A DNA stretch of 64,000 nucleotides from Phycisphaerae bacterium. Lineage in GTDB: Bacteria > Planctomycetota > Phycisphaerae > Sedimentisphaerales > Anaerobacaceae. Below the pieces are notes generated by a model, which saw nothing but the letters and a program-made list of their open reading frames with translations, ran no database searches and was not told the origin of the DNA. The stretch is taken from NCBI GenBank assembly GCA_030615025.1, contig JAUXAB010000002.1, positions 59,810-123,809 on the forward strand. The letters run 5' to 3'. Shown in pieces: positions 61,933 through 64,000 of this stretch; within the stretch, counting starts at the first letter, position 1, and every line of letters begins with the position of its first letter. The translations under genes were made by a program, and so were the position numbers.

Positions 61933-63195
61933 GTGATTAAACCATTTAGATTAGCTATAGTGCAGGGCCACCACAACGGAGCTATTTTGCGTTTGCTGGT
62001 CTCTATTTGTCTATTGGGCTGTTTACAAAGCCACCCGGCATTTGCCTGCAGATATAACGTCCGCGAGGTCGGCTTCGTCGACTTACATATCGAGCCGTAC
62101 TATCTTTTCGGTTATGTCAACGATGAGACTGGCACAGATTTCGTGTCCAAGTTCAAACAAGTGGCACATATCGGTCTTGAGAACAGCAACATCGAGTTTG
62201 AAATAATTAATACCGACCAGCAAAAAGACCATCCGGCGATGAAGCTCCTCGATTTGCGGCAGGTCAAATCTTTGCCCACTGCGGTACTGGTTTCGCCCGA
62301 TGGACAGTCATATCCCGTGTCCATTACAGAACGTGACCGGCCCTTTGAAGAAACGCTGCGGTCGGCCCTTGAAGATATTCTGTCCTCGCCTAAGCGTGAG
62401 GAAATCCTCCGGCAGGTCATTGAAACCTATGGTGTTGTACTGTTGATTGAAGGCACTGATGACCAGGCGAATAAAGAAGCAAGAGAAGCTGCGAGTGTAG
62501 CCATTGAGCTAATAAGTTCGCAAATGGAAATGATGCCTAAACCCATCGCCCATCCTCCTGTCCTCATCGTGATAGACTCGAAATCGCTTTGGCGTGAAAA
62601 AATTTTACTTTGGAGCCTGGGCCTGGATGTGGACAAAGTAAGCACGCCACATGCGGCGATTGTTTACGGAAGAGCTCGGTGGATAGGACCGCTGTTTAAG
62701 GGCGAAGAAATAGACGAGAACAACCTGGCCAGTGTTCTTTTCGTAATCGGTGATGACTGCGAATGTGGACTTGATCATAGATGGCTGCAGGGTACGATGC
62801 TGCCGGCCAGATGGGATGAGAAAATGCAAGCCCGAGTAGCGGAGAATTTGGGATTTGACCCTGAAAACCCCATGATAAAGATGGAGATGAGCATGATAAT
62901 AAGAAGGGGTTCTTATTCCTATCCGGGTGTGCCTCTTGGATATCAGGAAATTGTGATTGAACCTAATTCCGCTATGGAAAGCCGGCAGTCCGTAAGGACT
63001 CCACAGGAGAATTCACCCAACGAGGTTGAAGAGACTGCAATGTCCAGGTCTAACCCTGTGGAGCAGATTTTAGAGCCTGCCCCGTTAGCTGAGGGAAACT
63101 CACCGCTCCGCAAAGCGATATTTGTTCTCGTTGGATTATGTGCGCTGGTTCTGGTCTGTGGTATCACAATTCTTGTCAGGGCAAAAAGAAGATGA
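61933..63195 (+). CDS. Membrane-anchored protein of unknown function
   Basis: 420 residues, GTG start. Signal or anchor helix near residues 20-35 (LRLLVSICLLGCLQSHPAFA), a large outer domain and a C-terminal membrane helix (IFVLVGLCALVLVCGITILV) with a basic tail (RAKRR). MKLLDLRQVKSLPTAVLVSP resembles a thioredoxin-fold strand with cis-Pro, but no CxxC is present. LASVLFVIGDDCECGLDHRW carries two close Cys. I do not recognise the family. Its stop overlaps the start of the next propeller gene (ATGA), so the two are co-translated and may form a complex. Confidence 0.8.
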   Translation: MIKPFRLAIVQGHHNGAILRLLVSICLLGCLQSHPAFACRYNVREVGFVDLHIEPYYLFGYVNDETGTDFVSKFKQVAHIGLENSNIEFEIINTDQQKDHPAMKLLDLRQVKSLPTAVLVSPDGQSYPVSITERDRPFEETLRSALEDILSSPKREEILRQVIETYGVVLLIEGTDDQANKEAREAASVAIELISSQMEMMPKPIAHPPVLIVIDSKSLWREKILLWSLGLDVDKVSTPHAAIVYGRARWIGPLFKGEEIDENNLASVLFVIGDDCECGLDHRWLQGTMLPARWDEKMQARVAENLGFDPENPMIKMEMSMIIRRGSYSYPGVPLGYQEIVIEPNSAMESRQSVRTPQENSPNEVEETAMSRSNPVEQILEPAPLAEGNSPLRKAIFVLVGLCALVLVCGITILVRAKRR

Positions 63196-64000
63196 ACAGA
63201 TATATTGCATTTTTTTTCAGATGTCAGAAATCAGAAGTCAGAAATCAAATCTGTTCTTTGTCCTCTGTTCTCTGTCTTCTGTCCTCTGTATTCTGTCCTC
63301 TGTTCTTTGTCCTCTGCGGACCGGTTTGGAGCCAGGATTGGCCTACATTTGGGGGAGACAATCGTAGAAGCTGTGTCACCGGTGAGCGGCTGGAGCTGCC
63401 GTTAAAAGAATTCTGGGTATTCAAAGCGACACGCCCGCCAAAGCCTGCCTGGCCTGCACCGGCAAAGCAGGATTTCTGGCACCGTCATTACAATCTGAGA
63501 CCAACAGTGACTTACGACCAGGCGTTTGCCGTGGTTGGTGCAGGTGATACCATATACTTTGGCTCGTCGGCCGATGACAAGGTATACGCCCTCGACGCGG
63601 TAACGGGACAGCAGCGCTGGACATTCTTCACGGAAGGGCCTGTGCGACTGGCCCCCACCGTCAGTGCCGGCAGAGTGTACATCGGTTCCGACGACGGTTG
63701 CGTCTACTGTCTTCGGCGGCATGATGGCTCGCTCGTATGGAAATATAGAGTAGCCGAGCAAAACCGCATGGTGCCTGGTAACGGGAGAATGATATCGATG
63801 TGGCCGGTGCGAACCGGGTTGGTCGTAGACGAAGGAGGGACCCCGCAAAGCGGAGACCCAAAAGTATATTTCGCGGCGGGATTGTTTCCAACCCAGGGGA
63901 CATACTTGATTGCACTCGGTGCCAAAGACGGAGCAGTGCTGTGGAAGCAGAAGGTGAATATTTCGCCACAGGGTTATATGCTGGCTTCAGATGAGCGGCT
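63192..64000 (+). CDS. PQQ-like propeller protein, cut by the window end; signal peptide formed from a repeat
   Basis: The frame starts at ATG 63192 (ATGA overlap) and is open to the last base, 269 codons visible. Residues ~10-42 are encoded by a dispersed repeat and read RCQKSEVRNQ, then a hydrophobic run (ICSLSSVLCLLSSVFCPLFF, VLCGPVWSQ) that can serve as signal peptide. DWPTFGGDNRRS opens the propeller; blades match the N-terminal propeller of the 49908 protein (VYFGSS-type, GPVRLAP, GRMIS-WPVRTG). A palindromic insert (63837-63862) adds GTPQSGDPK. By analogy the missing part may carry a methyltransferase-like domain. Confidence 0.88.
   Translation, partial: MNRYIAFFFRCQKSEVRNQICSLSSVLCLLSSVFCPLFFVLCGPVWSQDWPTFGGDNRRSCVTGERLELPLKEFWVFKATRPPKPAWPAPAKQDFWHRHYNLRPTVTYDQAFAVVGAGDTIYFGSSADDKVYALDAVTGQQRWTFFTEGPVRLAPTVSAGRVYIGSDDGCVYCLRRHDGSLVWKYRVAEQNRMVPGNGRMISMWPVRTGLVVDEGGTPQSGDPKVYFAAGLFPTQGTYLIALGAKDGAVLWKQKVNISPQGYMLASDER
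63219..63317. repeat. CAGAAATCAGA / TCCTCTGTTCTCTG repeat inside the 63192 gene
   Basis: AGATGTCAGAAATCAGAAGT and AGAAATC, then several units of TCTGT(T/C)C(T/C)(T/C)TGTCC. It is an inverted, extended version of the repeat at 61852. It lies wholly within the signal-peptide region and keeps the frame open. Confidence 0.9.
63837..63862. repeat. GGGACCCCGC palindromic insert in the 63192 gene
   Basis: GGGACCCCGCAAAGCGGAGA then CCCAAA. It matches the insert at 50314-50340 at about 22 of 26-27 positions, but lies at a different place in the protein (before VYFAAGLF, where the paralogues at 49908 and 57210 have none). Confidence 0.85.

Noticed and set aside
40736..63999. Calling the propeller proteins PQQ-dependent dehydrogenases
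   Set aside because: Blade motifs are PQQ-like, but I see no PQQ or calcium ligands or catalytic Asp pairs, nor a heme site, so only a structural name is given.

Overview
The window reads as a chromosomal segment of an uncultured planctomycete, probably of the Phycisphaerae/Sedimentisphaerales kind. The evidence is the gene mix: Tat-exported sulfatases with anaerobic sulfatase-maturing radical SAM enzymes, Tat-exported Gfo/Idh/MocA oxidoreductases, DUF1080, DUF1559-like H-X9-DG pseudopilins, giant PQQ-like beta-propeller proteins, a HYExAFE protein and a dockerin-like C-terminus. I saw no rRNA, tRNA, CRISPR array, prophage or intact insertion sequence. The lineage is inferred from families, not from a marker phylogeny.

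Layout. 1-4440 (+): propeller/dockerin protein (cut by the window edge), pseudopilin-like protein, exported oxidoreductase, DUF1080 hydrolase. 4619-8088 (-): sugar isomerase-like lipoprotein, an orphan amidohydrolase tail, and an amidohydrolase-ankyrin fusion. 8174-15248 (-): a sulfatase island of three different Tat lipoprotein sulfatases bracketed by two paralogous anSMEs. 15285-19551 (-): housekeeping operon (YkgJ-like, hisS, HYExAFE, rsmD, tRNA nucleotidyltransferase). 20080-22848 (+): VTC polyphosphate polymerase-like, DUF4956 membrane protein, HlyD-like adaptor. 23039-24754 (-): secretin. 25242-26402 (+): DUF3616. 26489-30726 (-): four overlapping two-component genes. 31083-32237 (+): DUF763. 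32432-40697 (+): a six-gene sugar-acid type catabolic operon. 40736-44444 (-): propeller protein and GH62 arabinofuranosidase. 45233-48643 (+): Arg/Gly-rich secreted protein, a CnrHYX-like ECF sigma/anti-sigma/sensor trio and an exported O-methyltransferase. 48725-49609 (-): FHA-GAF protein. 49908-64000 (+): propeller proteins fused to methyltransferase-like domains, GH38 alpha-mannosidase, lipoprotein methyltransferase, pseudopilin, membrane protein and a propeller protein cut by the window end.

Functionally the window looks like a polysaccharide-degradation neighbourhood for sulfated, arabinosylated and mannosylated glycans (sulfatases, GH62, GH38, esterase, DUF1080, exported dehydrogenases), with sensing and envelope genes between the blocks.

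The two most unusual themes are these. (1) At least four kinds of dispersed repeat have entered genes without breaking them: a CHSERSEES-encoding repeat inside an anSME, a GGGACCCCGC palindrome inside two paralogous propeller genes, a CAGAGAACAGAG-type repeat that forms a signal peptide, and a CCCCGTTAGAA inverted repeat that supplies a stop codon. (2) Four predicted exported proteins carry SAM-methyltransferase folds, two of them fused to beta-propellers with the modules in permuted order.
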